From: Gymnothorax reevesii
Lineage: Eukaryota > Chordata > Actinopteri > Anguilliformes > Muraenidae
Reading direction: 5' to 3'
Length of the DNA: 64,000 bases
Assembly (NCBI GenBank): GCA_029721435.1
Contig: CM056574.1
Span: 69,421,501-69,485,500 of the forward strand
Shown: positions 12,274-22,661 of the stretch, in pieces
Position numbering within the stretch: position 1 is the first letter of the stretch
Layout of the letters: every line of letters begins with the position of its first letter
Program-made: the position numbers and the translations under genes
Notes under the pieces: generated by a model
The model's database searches: none
Told to the model about the DNA's origin: nothing
Seen by the model: the letters and a program-made list of their open reading frames with translations, nothing else

Positions 12274-13090
12274 TTAAAGCTGCAGTTGGTAACTTTCAGG
12301 AGAGAGAGGACTTGGCATAAAAATGTGAAAAAATTCAACTTTCAGATCCCTCCCCCTGCCTCTCCACTGCACTCCTTCCCTAAGACCGTCCCCCAGAGGA
12401 GGCTGCCATGCACGCGAAGGCACGCAAGCTGTTATGCATGCGACTGTGGAGAGATTTGCAAGTTCACGTGATGAAAATGGCCAAGTTGCCAAAGCAAGAC
12501 ATTACTGTTGTGAACAGTCAACATTGCTGGCGAACAAACGAGCAGAAATAAATCATGTCGACATGAAAAGTAATCTACAGCAGGATGTATTCAGTAAAAA
12601 CCCAGCACATGCTTATTTCAGTAAGTTACCCATTTTTTTGAGTACAGAAACTGTTGTGAATCCAGCTGAATGGCCAGTAACCATGTATGACAGCATTTAG
12701 CTGTGAGATCACAGAAACGTTACACATATTTAGAGGACAACACAACCGATAAGACTGCCAGGTCACTTCATAAGGATATTTTCTGCTTTCTAATAAAACG
12801 ACGCCAGTAACGTTAGCCCTAGCATCGGAAACAAGCTTACATCAGCTCGACGGCAACATCACAGTAACATCACATGCACTGCGGAGTATTGTAACAATTA
12901 CAAGATGCAGGCTATTCGAATAGCGACTGTGCTTGTAAGCAACGTTCACTCGCTTATTTGCAGAGCAAAAATGAATTGATGCCGGTAAGGGCTGGGGTTA
13001 GTACCAGCTGTGCATGTGAGCGACACCAACTCGCTTTTTTGCAGAGCATTGCGGAGCAAAAATGAACCAACGAATAAAGCAAGGGTTTAC

Positions 13091-13330
13091 CTGTCAAGCA
13101 GAAAAGTCACCAACTCTGCGTCGGTTTTTAATCCTTCCAGATCACGGAGTTCCCTGCACCTCTGAAAAGCCACTCCAATGTTCACTCTTGTTTTATCCTG
13201 GGCTTTGTCTTATTCTTTCTTTTGTGCTTCTTTTTCTTGTCTTCGCCGTGTGTGCTGTTGTCGGTAACGAAGGTATCAGTATTTTTTTCCTCGCTGATGG
13301 CTGGTGTTAATCCATTAGTTTCTCTAAGCT
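13091..13330 (-). pseudogene. Exon-like relic with R-[IV]-N-I-G ... FLLDR motif
   Basis: Reading the minus strand, a Lys/Arg-rich run (DKKKKHKRKNK, in one frame) passes by a frameshift into DKTRVNIGVAFQRCREL, then RDLEGLKTDAELVTFLLDR. It stops exactly at a consensus-like splice donor (CAG|GTAAAC, boundary at 13091/13090). The same motif and the same donor position recur at 44874-45120 in another element, which is strong evidence of past coding. The function is unknown to me. I infer an N-terminal exon of a transposon-associated protein. No partner exon was found inside the element. Confidence 0.6.
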
Positions 13331-13457
13331 ACTGAACCCTCTCTGGGACATTTGAGCTTGACTGAGCACCGGCATGAACTGAAGAGGAAGATGGAGGAGG
13401 CTGTCCACAGCGCATGCATGTGCACTGTTTGACGGCTCAGACACCATCCTGGCTCTG

Positions 13458-14104
13458 ATTGGATCTTTTTGGTCAGTCCGAACGATACTTTTAAATTGCA
13501 GTAGGCGGGTTTAAAGGAGCCTTTTTTAAATTACAGAGTAGTAGTTTTATGTAATACTGCCTGTACAAAGTGACAGTTTTAGCAAAAATGACAAAAAGTT
13601 ACTTTTGGGTATATGACGTGACACGCAGATTTTTGCGTCCAAATGCATTACTTTGGTTTAAAATAATTTTAAATGATGCATAATAAGAATCATTTTATTC
13701 TATAAAACCTGTTTAATTTTAACATATTTCCAATTCATCATAAAAATATATATTTAATGTTTTGCCATCTCAAACCCTTAAAATGTCAGGTGGTGCCGCC
13801 GTCCGAGCAAGTTAACTCTAAGTGAAATGTATTAAATATGTAATTGAAAATAGTAATAAATATAAAATTAATATGGGGGCATAATTTTACACTGAAAACC
13901 TTTCAAATAAAGTTTAATAGTTTAATTGTTCGGATTGGATATTGGTCTGATTGGATCTTTTTGGTCTGTCCAAAGGATTCTTTTAAATTGCAGTAGGAGC
14001 AATAGGTGGGTTTATAGGAGACTTTTTTAAATTACAGAGTACTAGTTTTATGTAATAATGCCTGTACACAGTGATAGTTTTAGCAAAAATGAAAAAAAGT
14101 TATT
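13458..14104. repeat. Direct duplication of about 150 bp (13458-13606 and 13957-14104)
   Basis: Both copies start GATTGGATCTTTTTGGTC and run through a shared ACAGAGTA-TAGTTTTATG block to GTTTTAGCAAAAATGA. Identity by eye is about 85-90 percent. The second copy leads into the element's right terminus. The first does not, and 350 bp of AT-rich sequence lies between them. Confidence 0.8.
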
Positions 14105-14133
14105 TTTATAAGACTTACCATCTGCAGCTTTAA

Positions 14134-15785
14134 TGTAATTTTCATAATATTCAGGTTAAAATATGAAAAGGTTACAATATGATGGTGAATGGTGGTCTGA
14201 CAGTGGGCCAGAAGTGGTGGTCCAGTATCTGGAAATCTGTTTTTGCCATCTCAACTTTCGCGCATGATTTATTCCCCGCCCCCCACCCCCAACTTTGAAA
14301 ATAACTCCTCTGCCCCTGGTTCTACGCATAACATTCATACTAAATGATTTTAAATGCATGCCATGCATCAAACTTTCACAGTACACTAATATCCAATTCA
14401 CTAAATTATTCAATCACTGACATAGTTACGAAAAAAGTGTTGGTGATTTAATACATTTTTTATTATTGCTTTCCGCAGCAACCAGTGCGCAACTAAGCTT
14501 CCCGTCAAATGCAACCTATTTTTTTTAAACACAGAAAACATTATGATGAAGTGCAATCTTAAAATAAATTAGGTGGCACTGTAAAATCCCATCTATACAA
14601 CATCACTATTATGTCTGTTGTCAATGTTACCCTTCAGTGGTCAGTCATTTCTAAATACTTAATACTAAAGAATACTAAATTCTTAATAACCACAGGCTTA
14701 TATATGTCTTGATTATTCAGAAAATAAATTGTGTGATTATTGATGATGCGATCTTACAAAGGGTCAGCTTGAAAGCAATTATTCGTTTCTGGGTCAGAGA
14801 CTCACCGCACGTCATTTGAAAATCCTGTGATGCTGGTGTTACCGCCGGGGGTATGTTGGGCTTCAGACAGTTATTTTTGTTGGTCAATTGGGCAATCGCT
14901 CTCTGCTGCCTTGAGATCCCATTGCACCCACAATGGACTACAAGACCACCACGCCTTTGGGTGCTGAAATGGGTGCAAGTTCAAGAAATGACTCCTATGT
15001 TGGTCTAAAAATAGCAGAGGAGTGCGTTCATAATGCTGGGCATCAATTCCAGTTTACAACTTTTTGAAGCTTTACGGGTCGGTCACAATCAGGGTGCATT
15101 ACAGTTTTACTGGATGTTATAGTCTTATAACATGACTATTTAATATGTAAATAGCATATTACAAGTATTTTTGGGTTGTACTTTTTGTGAACGCCACAAT
15201 GGTGTATTAATACTTGATGCTGGACATTTTTGGGTGAAAGCGTGGATCTGGTGAAGGTGCTGTGCAATCTGGAATTTTAGCGCTATGACGAGTCACCAGG
15301 CGTTAATGCTAATTTTTGTGTGTTTATTCTTTGTTTTGTAGGGTAAACGTGCTATAGCTTGAACATTTATTTGTAACTATATATCATTTTTTGTATGTGT
15401 GGAGTGAAATATCCGAAATGGCACGCATTTATTGAAATTGTGCGTTAGTTATAGAATTTCCCCAATTTCAACATGTATCACTGTATTATTACCTTATACA
15501 ACAAGATCATATCTCATTTTGATTACCAAAGCATTGGCATTTATGGTATAGTGAACTTCGTATGCGCATGATGCATGTGTTTTCATCACAACCATTCAAG
15601 CTGGAAGACAGTCGATCTGCCAAAAAACTTGCAGTGTCCTAGACATTCTTATCTCCATATAGAGCCAACAGCATTTATGCCAAGGGGTTATCTTTTCACA
15701 TTGTGTCAAGCTAGATGATAAGACACCTTTTGGTCATAAATGAAGCTCAATCTTATACCATTCCTATACCAAGGGAATAACCACC
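14134..15785. other. No recognised feature
   Basis: AT-rich sequence. A fragment ACTCACCGCACGTCA near 14801 resembles the end of some hAT elements, but no partner end was found. No credible reading frame is present. Confidence 0.4.
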
Positions 15786-15819
15786 TGTCACGGACACTAC
15801 GTGTGTAGTGTCCGTGACA
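15786..15819. repeat. Palindrome matching the LTR terminus
   Basis: TGTCACGGACACTAC and its reverse complement face each other across GTGT. The 15-bp arm is identical to the outer end of the retroelement LTR that finishes at 20913, although this palindrome lies 60 bp outside the left LTR (which starts at 15880). Confidence 0.85.
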
Positions 15820-15879
15820 TGAAGGGTACCTGCTGTCAGTTTAGTTCCCATGTCTATATACATCCATTAATATACCATG

Positions 15880-16444
15880 TGTTGGGGTAATGGCCTCGCA
15901 CAGAACACCAATTTTGGGGAAAATGCAATTTGTCTAATGATATCAATATTATTAATTTGACTATCCAAAAAAAATATGATATTGTAATATTAATATTAAA
16001 TATTAATATAAATACCTCAGGGCACCACCCTTCCTCAGTGAAGGGAAAACTATAGCCAATTAATAAAACCTCAGTCTCAATATCCACTAACCTATTAATT
16101 TGGAAATTGATTAATAATTTAATTAATAATTGTAATCAACTTACCTAATCAATAGTTAGATTGAAGGATTCATAGTTCTGAATAGTAGAGGTTGGCAGTT
16201 TCATTCACTCTTGCACAACATTAATAACCACAGCATAAGTCTCAAAGGAATATTTATTGAAATGAAACAAATAAAACACACAATCTAAACTACACTAAAC
16301 ACTATATACACAATGAAGGAGGTGTGTGTGTGTCTGTGTGTGTGTGTGCGCACGTGCGTGCGGGTGTGGGTGAGAGAGAACAAAAGGGATGATCTGAGGT
16401 GTGAGTGGGGGGGGGGGGGGGGGCGGCCTTGCTGACCATGTGGT
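15880..16444 (-). repeat. Left LTR copy (3' LTR), truncated
   Basis: It matches 19469-20010 from TGTTGGGGTAATGGCC through CTTGCTGACCATGTGG, including AT-rich runs, the phrase CCTCAGTCTCAATATCC and a TG-rich microsatellite. It ends abruptly where the other copy continues for another 900 bp, so its upstream part was lost. A pure run of 17 G occurs at 16407-16423, absent from the other copy. Confidence 0.85.
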
Positions 16445-16868
16445 GGTCTGATGACAAAGTTGACTATTCAAAGCATAATTCTTCACACTCTTTACAAATT
16501 TTGTCCTTCAGGCAGGTGTAACTGCAGAAGGGTGTCATCGCATTACCATAATCTCAACATCCTAATGGCTGTATCATGGTTTTGTGTACATCATGTGACT
16601 GTAATGTCCTAAAATGGTGTGCAACAAGGACAGGTGTATGATAAGCTATGTTCTAAGTTAGCATGTGACATACTGTCTACAAAATACTGCTAAGGAGTGA
16701 ACTCCAAGTGTACTTGCAAAATCAGACGGTGGTGCATAGTTACAATCAGAATTACTGCACTTGCTGCTGTTGCGAACCAATCAAAATTCAGCATGTAACC
16801 ATGAGAAAAGTCAGAGAAGTTACGCTGTCAACATGGTGAAAGTGTTGGTACAGAGTGAGCTGTGTAAA
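16445..16868. other. Internal non-coding part of the LTR element
   Basis: Sequence between the gag-like stop and the truncated LTR. No pol motif, no polypurine tract that I can define and no reading frame of note. Confidence 0.45.
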
Positions 16869-18586
16869 CTATGACTTATAAAAGCGAACTCTGGGGCGTG
16901 TATGTTTTGGGCTGTAATGACCCATAAAGCCGGAGGCAGATGGGCATTCAGAAGCACTGTCACTGTCAGATAGGTGCTGATCCTGTTCTGAATTGTCGTC
17001 AGAGATGCTCTGATCATCATCTGAACCATCCAGAGTCTGGCCGTGTGTCTGGGCCAGGATTTCTGCGTACGGTTTCCTACAGCTTCTGCTGAGGGCGTGC
17101 CCATCTCTACGCAGATGGTGGACATGGCGGCTACGCTCACTGTCCCTATGAGGCTGTTTCTCACCCCCCTTAGCTCTGTGGCGAGGGTGAGGTTTGGAGA
17201 TAGAACGCCTGCATGAGAGGTCCGTGTTTCAGCTGGTGGGCTCAGTGGTTATCACCCTTGCCTTGGAAGTGACAACAGTTTCCCAAGCCACCTGTGTCAC
17301 CTTCCTGATCTCCTGCATGGAAGGGTTCCCTTGACACGTCCTGAGTGTTACGTGAGTGCGTACACATGGGTGCAGGTTGCGCAAGAACAAAGACTTGAAG
17401 GTTGGATTTTCTTCTAAGCCTGGGGTATTCTTGCCTTGGAAATATGTGTGCCTCAAACGATTAAAATATTCCCTAGGGTTTTCTGTGCGGGAATGTTTAA
17501 CTTGGAAGGCCTCAACCATTGAACTAATGTCATCAATACTAGAAGAAAATTCTTCCCTCAGTGCATGACATAGCTCACTGTAGTCATCTCTGACACTGGG
17601 AGGCTGTGTCTGGATAAACTTCTGAACCGCTTTTGAACTGGTTTTCCACACAAGTTTAACCTTTTCCCTTTCACTAGCTTGAGGAAAGTCGACAAGACTG
17701 TAGTCTATCTCCCTCAAGTAGTTTTCGACATTATGATCAGAGTTTCCTGGATCAAAATGGTCAATGTCTTTAGCTAAACTCTCAAGCACTTCAAAACGAG
17801 GAAACTGTGTGTTCCTATCTGGTGAAGGCGAGGCTAAGCTAGGGTCAGGTGCATAGGTAGGGGATGAACATTCTTGGAAATCTACGCCCCCCTTTATGGA
17901 GTGATGCTCATCAGTAACCCTGTCATATCTCATTGGCTGAGAATGACATGGGGCAGAATCTGTTCTCGACCAAAAGCTAGATGTGTCAAAGTCTGGGTTG
18001 ACAACATGGGATGTCAGGCAGTGGTTAGCTCTCTCTCTCAGTGGAGTCTGAGGTGCTGACTTCATTCCCAAATCCTTGGCGCTGGTTGGGAATCGTTCAA
18101 ATCTTTTGGGAGAAACTGGAGCTAATGTTTCACTACTGGAGGACAGCGAACTGGAGTAACCAGAGTCACATGGGCTGACCGATTGTGGAATGGAAACACG
18201 TTCTGTTTTAAGCCGCAAAAGTTCCTCCTTTTGCGAGCAGAGGTCTGACTCTGCTGCATGTAGGTCTGTCAAATAGTGCATGGCTTTGCTATTAGCTGAT
18301 TTAACTTCTTTGAGAAGCTCAGCATTTGCGCTCTAAGGGTGTCTAGCTCAAAACTAAGGGCAGTTTTGCTCTGAACAGCAAGACTGGTCTGTCTGTGAAA
18401 GATCAACAGCAGACATCTCAACAATTGGCCTTTGGATGCGCTCTGTGCATCGCACGTGTTGTTGACTAGAGAGTCTATTTCTTGGTCACACTCACTGAAA
18501 TTCAGCTTACTGATGAACTCAGGATAGCCAGGCTTCAGGCTCTGTGCTACAGAAGAAATGAGCTGCTCTACACAGGGGTTGTCCAT
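16869..18586 (-). pseudogene. Gag-like (capsid) gene of the LTR element
   Basis: The structural protein would package element RNA. Reading from an ATG at 18586 (an in-frame ATG lies 15 codons upstream) there is an alpha-helical N-terminal part, a frameshift near 18330, a coiled-coil-like stretch (ELLKEVKSANSK; CSQKEELLRLKTE), a Ser-rich linker (SGYSSSLSSSSE), then a capsid-type core near 17240-17820 with NVENYLREIDYSLVDFP, the segment KLVWKTSSKAVQKFIQ and ENPREYFNRLRHTYFQG. An in-frame TGA at 17229-17231 interrupts it. The same frame then runs on 119 codons: an Arg/His-rich basic segment (SISKPHPRHRAKGG), a Ser/Asp acidic segment and a TAG at 16869. There is no CCHC zinc knuckle, and the basic segment may replace it. 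It is inactive as written, but only two lesions are visible. Confidence 0.7.
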
Positions 18587-18631
18587 TGTTGGATCTAAAA
18601 GATTAGGGAAATATAAAGTTGTCTGATACAA

Positions 18632-19450
18632 GACAAGGAATTTGGCTAACTATGGTGTTGCGGTAGCAGACACCTTAATGTGTAACGGAAATACACTAGA
18701 TTTAGCCAATCACTGGGGCCTACACTGTAAATGCAGCTTCTGTGGGCAGATAGCTACAGCACCTACTAGTGGTAACAGTGGGCACAACAAGAAGAATGCA
18801 GTTTGCTGACAAACTTGCAATAAAATGCACTAACTGAAACTCAGAGCTGCAGTTAGGGAATTGTCTCTAGGAACTTGCTGAAGCTAATTCACGTGGTTGC
18901 ACAGCTAGGTTCAGAACTTCCACAGGGCTGTTTGCATGCTGTGGCTCAATCTTGGGCTCTATTGTCAAATAAGGCTGAAATGCATGGCAGTGACAGCCTA
19001 TTTACTCTCTCTATCACACAGGGCCGTGGGCGCGCTGTGTCTTAAGTCAAAATGTAGCACTTGCTTTACAACAAATGACAGCGGGATAAAATTTCATTGA
19101 ATGTGTGGCATTCAAATGCTGAACCAACTCTCGTTACAAGTTACTACAGAGTAGATTGGCCTGTATGCACCAGCAGCAATAGCAATCCTTCTCAGTGTAA
19201 CTATTGGGACTTAAAAGACTTGATCACAACTCAAAATCTCTCACCAATTATTTGTTCACTTAAATAAAATAATATTCACCACAATGTACTAGTTTCAAAG
19301 TACAGTCGGATGTCTACACCTGTAGCAGACTAAAAGGGGTGAACACAAAGACGTTTGGCAAGTGAAATCGTAAAGATTTTGGACTGGCCAAGGTTATGCT
19401 AGATGTGATATTAATATTGTACATTATGAACGCAATGCCAACAGTACTAT
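18632..19450 (-). other. Leader between primer-binding site and gag-like start
   Basis: About 820 bp without a supported reading frame, read on the minus strand from the primer-binding site to the gag-like ATG. It is long for a leader and may include packaging signals. Nothing specific was recognised. Confidence 0.45.
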
Positions 19451-19468
19451 CCTCACACGGGGCACCGA
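19451..19468 (-). promoter_or_regulatory. Putative primer-binding site
   Basis: Directly after the LTR end (…CCCCAACA on the minus strand) comes TCGGTGCCCCGTGTGAGG. The GGTGCCCCGTGTGAGG part has the form of a sequence complementary to a tRNA 3' end, as needed to prime minus-strand DNA synthesis. The tRNA was not identified. Its position fixes the element orientation as minus. Confidence 0.6.
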
Positions 19469-20913
19469 TGTTGGGGTAATGGCCTCGCACAGAACACCAA
19501 TGTTGGGAAAAATGCAATTTGTCTAATGATATCAATATTTTTAATTTGACTATCCAAAAAAAAAATGATATTGTAATATTAATATAAATACCTCGGGGCA
19601 CCACCCTTCCTCAGTGAAGGGAAAACGATAGCCAATTAATAAAACCTCAGTCTCAATATCCACTAACCTATTAATTTGGAAATTGATTAATAATTAAATT
19701 AATAATTGTAATCAACTTCCCCAATCAATAGTTAGATTGAAGGATTCATAGTTCTGAATAGTAGAGGTTGGCAGTTTCATTCACTCTTGCACAACATTAA
19801 TAACCACAGCATTAGTCTCAAAGGAATATTTATTTAAATGAAACAAATAAAACACACAATCTAAACTACACTAAACACTATATACACAATGAAGGAGGTG
19901 TGTGTGTGTCTGCGTGTGTGTGTGCGCGCGTGCGTGCGGGTGTGGGTGAGAGAGAACAAAAGGGATGATCTGAGGTGTGAGTGGGTGGGCCTTGCTGACC
20001 ATGTGGAGTGGGGAAGGCAACCCTACTGTAACAAAGACCAAATCTTTGTAGCAATGGAAAGTTTAGAGTTTTAAAGTCAGTCAAATGACTTAAAATGCTC
20101 AATGTTGTTTGTGTTTGTGTGTATTACGTTAATGTGTGTGTTTTGCACAGGAAAGGCAAACACTAGTCGACAGGAGGTTATTTGCATGCAAGAGCTTGTC
20201 TGCTATACATTAATACCACCCTGTCCAACTAAAACACAATCCTAAAAACAATCACAACAACTATCATTTAACAAATACAAACAGTCACTTTTAGTCTTAA
20301 AGGAAGATTTGTGCCCAGTTGTTACCAGTCCTTAGTTGGGGAAAGAGGTTTGGAGGTTGCTGGAGGATCCAATCACGGGTGATGTTGATCCGGCTGGAAG
20401 AGCGGTTCTGGGGCTGTCTGTGTCTTTGCTGTGGGGAGAGGAGGGAAGCTGGCCGCTCCTCAAAAGCAAGCTGTTTCTTCAACTCTTGCTGTACTCCTGG
20501 TAGCCTGGCAGATTCTTCAGCATGGCCAGTCTATGCTGGGCCTAAGAGGTGGGGGAGGGGTTCCCCAGCCTGAGCAGTCCACAGGGGTCCAGGAGCCTCT
20601 CCAAGGGAGAGAGAGAGTCCAGAGCTCCAAGAGAGGATCCAAGAGAAGAGAGCTCCAAGAGAAGATAAAATGGTTGACCACTGCTTTTATGTACCTGGCC
20701 TGCTGGCGGGAGGGGCTTGCAGGCAGAGAGTGGTCATGGGAAATCCAGGGATCCATTTTGAATTTCCACACATATGAAAGTTTTCCTCCATGTGAGACCC
20801 CACCACATGTGTATAAGAATGTTCTTGAACAATGTTCTTTTTGATCAAATAGAGCACAACATGTCAGAAATCTAGTGAAACAAGACGATTAATTTATGGT
20901 AGTGTCCGTGACA
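19469..20913 (-). repeat. Right LTR (5' LTR), 1445 bp
   Basis: On the minus strand it begins TGTCACGGACACTACC and ends CCATTACCCCAACA, giving the TG...CA ends expected of LTRs. The part 19469-20010 matches the left copy. The other 900 bp (20011-20913) has no counterpart at the left. The small open frames on both strands at about 20300-20840 show no motif and are LTR sequence. Confidence 0.75.
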
Positions 20914-21365
20914 TACAATATGCACCCTGACAAGCATATGTTCAAATGTTGATTCCTGCAAAACTACAAAATTTATTTGTAAATTTTATTTTGCACCCAA
21001 TTCCATCAAGCAGCAAAGACAAGTCTAGGTATAGTGCATGTTCCGTGTACCTACAGCAACCATTTGTTGTCCAAAGTATGACCATTTTATGGCCAAAAAA
21101 ACGCATTTTAAAAAGAGCATCAGTATACCTGCGTAAAAACCTTATCTACCAGTGAGGAATAGTGTTAATTTGGATACCAGTGGATCCGTAATGAACTCTA
21201 CTTTCCTGTGATATATAACATGTTACGTCTATGTCGAGATTCCAAGTACTCAGGATGCTTGAATGACATTTTACTAATCTGAAAAAATGGCAAAATTTGA
21301 CCCTACCTTGGGAACTGAGCATTCAATTCAATTAAATTAACCAAATTACCTGCTTAAAATAGCTT
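20914..21365. other. No recognised feature
   Basis: Unique AT-rich flank between the LTR element and the SINE. Confidence 0.4.
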
Positions 21366-21380
21366 AGAATACCACTTTGT

Positions 21381-21563
21381 GGGGCGCTCTGGTGGCGCTA
21401 AAGTTCACGCACCACATAAGGCTGAGTCCTTCCCGTGGCAGCCAGGGTTCGATTCCAGCTCGGGCCATTTTCTGCATGTCATCCCCACTCTTATCCCACC
21501 TTTCCTGTCTCTCTCCACTAAATACTATCTAATTAAGGTTAAAATCCTAAAAAAAAAAAAAAA
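21381..21563 (+). mobile_element. tRNA-type SINE with exact target duplication
   Basis: The body starts GGGGCGCTCTGGTGG, contains a B-box-like GGTTCGATTCC at 21447-21457 and ends in a run of A. It is flanked by identical 15-bp duplications, AGAATACCACTTTGT, at 21366-21380 and 21564-21578. The identical duplication suggests a fairly recent insertion. The same family is present at 25657-25824. Confidence 0.92.
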
Positions 21564-21578
21564 AGAATACCACTTTGT

Positions 21579-22653
21579 TCATCAGACATTTTGTAGAATC
21601 GTAAAATTTCTCATCGCGTCTTTTTTTCTTTGTAACCAGCCGGAAGATAACGGCTTAATTTTTCCATTCCACAGTGTCTGTCCATAACAGTGCAAGTTTC
21701 TCCTTAAGGAATGTGTACACAAGGTTTGCCCCCAAAACTCTGACTGGCTCCTAACCACAGAAATTTTACTCTTTTTGTCCCACAAAATGTCCATCCATCA
21801 CATGCGTGATGGACAGACATGCTGTGGGACACTTTCGCTTGTAATAATATACCTTATTTTTGTGCAATATCTCTTGGTGCTAACATGATTTCCTATTGGT
21901 TGAAAGAGGTTTTAGGATAGATTCATTAATGGTTGGAGTAAAATGAGCATGACACAGACAATTCATTCACCTCCGATTGCATCAGATGATCAGCAGTGAT
22001 TCATGCCCTAATTAATCCAACCTATGCCCTACTGATCAACTCAAGTGTGTCAAAGAATCAGAATCACAGATTCTTCATTTTTAAATGCCACGTAATTGCA
22101 ATCGATCAGCTGCCAATTGAACTGATGGATCCAGGGAATGCAAGGGTCCCACAATGTCCTTCCGTTAAAAATCCATCTACATGTACAATCATTGCAAAAT
22201 TAGTACATGTGAACACTTTTACTTATTTCTTTATATACATGATAAATTGGCTGGGGCAGCACCCCAGCGGCATGTTTTGCAATTTCTTAAAATGTGTTGA
22301 TTGATGAAATTTTTAAGCCAAAAACAATTTAATCAAAAATTTTATTGCATTTCGAGATTACATAACGGAGGTTCTAAGTTTTATAAGACCATTTGCTACT
22401 AAGATGAACTGATACTAGTAGTAACTGGATTCATCATCTTTCTCAGATGTTCAATCAGGATTGGATTTCGATCTGTGACAAAGTCCCAATATGGGACTTT
22501 GCCACAGTCAGTCCATCACAGTAGTAGTATGAACAATGCTGTGTAATGTGTTAAGATATACTTTGATCCACCTGAGCCATTTCACCTATTTGGAATTAAT
22601 GTGGTCATTGAAGTTAGCAGAGTTGTTGTTTTTATTTTAAAGGTAATAGGTCC
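21579..22653. other. No gene; two hairpins
   Basis: An imperfect palindrome at 21776-21831 (TGTCCCACA ... TGTGGGACA arms with internal mismatches) and a shorter one at 22474-22506 (TGTGACAAAGTCCC ... GGGACTTTGCCACA). Otherwise unique sequence. Confidence 0.6.
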
Positions 22654-22661
22654 CCTATTAT

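Larger units (their letters stand above)
12278..14129 (-). mobile_element. TTAA-flanked DNA element (piggyBac- or Kolobok-like), non-autonomous
   Basis: The left end is AGCTGCAGTTGGTAACTT and the right end is the complement of AGCTGCAGATGGTAAGTCTT. Each is flanked by TTAA (12274-12277 and 14130-14133), the target used by piggyBac and Kolobok elements. It is 1852 bp long, contains no transposase I can read, and holds an exon-like relic on the minus strand (13091-13330). Its right part carries a duplicated segment (13458-13606 and 13957-14104), so it may be two joined copies. Confidence 0.75.
15880..20913 (-). mobile_element. LTR retroelement with gag-like gene only
   Basis: Two direct repeats (15880-16444 and 19469-20913) share long, nearly identical stretches. 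Between them, on the minus strand, lie a primer-binding-site-like sequence at 19451-19468 and a capsid-type gene. No protease, reverse transcriptase, RNase H or integrase motif can be read, and about 3 kb of internal sequence is too short for a normal pol. I infer a non-autonomous element mobilised in trans. No clear target duplication was found, and the left LTR is incomplete. Confidence 0.75.

Noticed and set aside
20319..20844. Overlapping plus-strand frames of 84 and 137 codons
   Set aside because: They lie inside the LTR and have no motif. LTRs of this type do not code.
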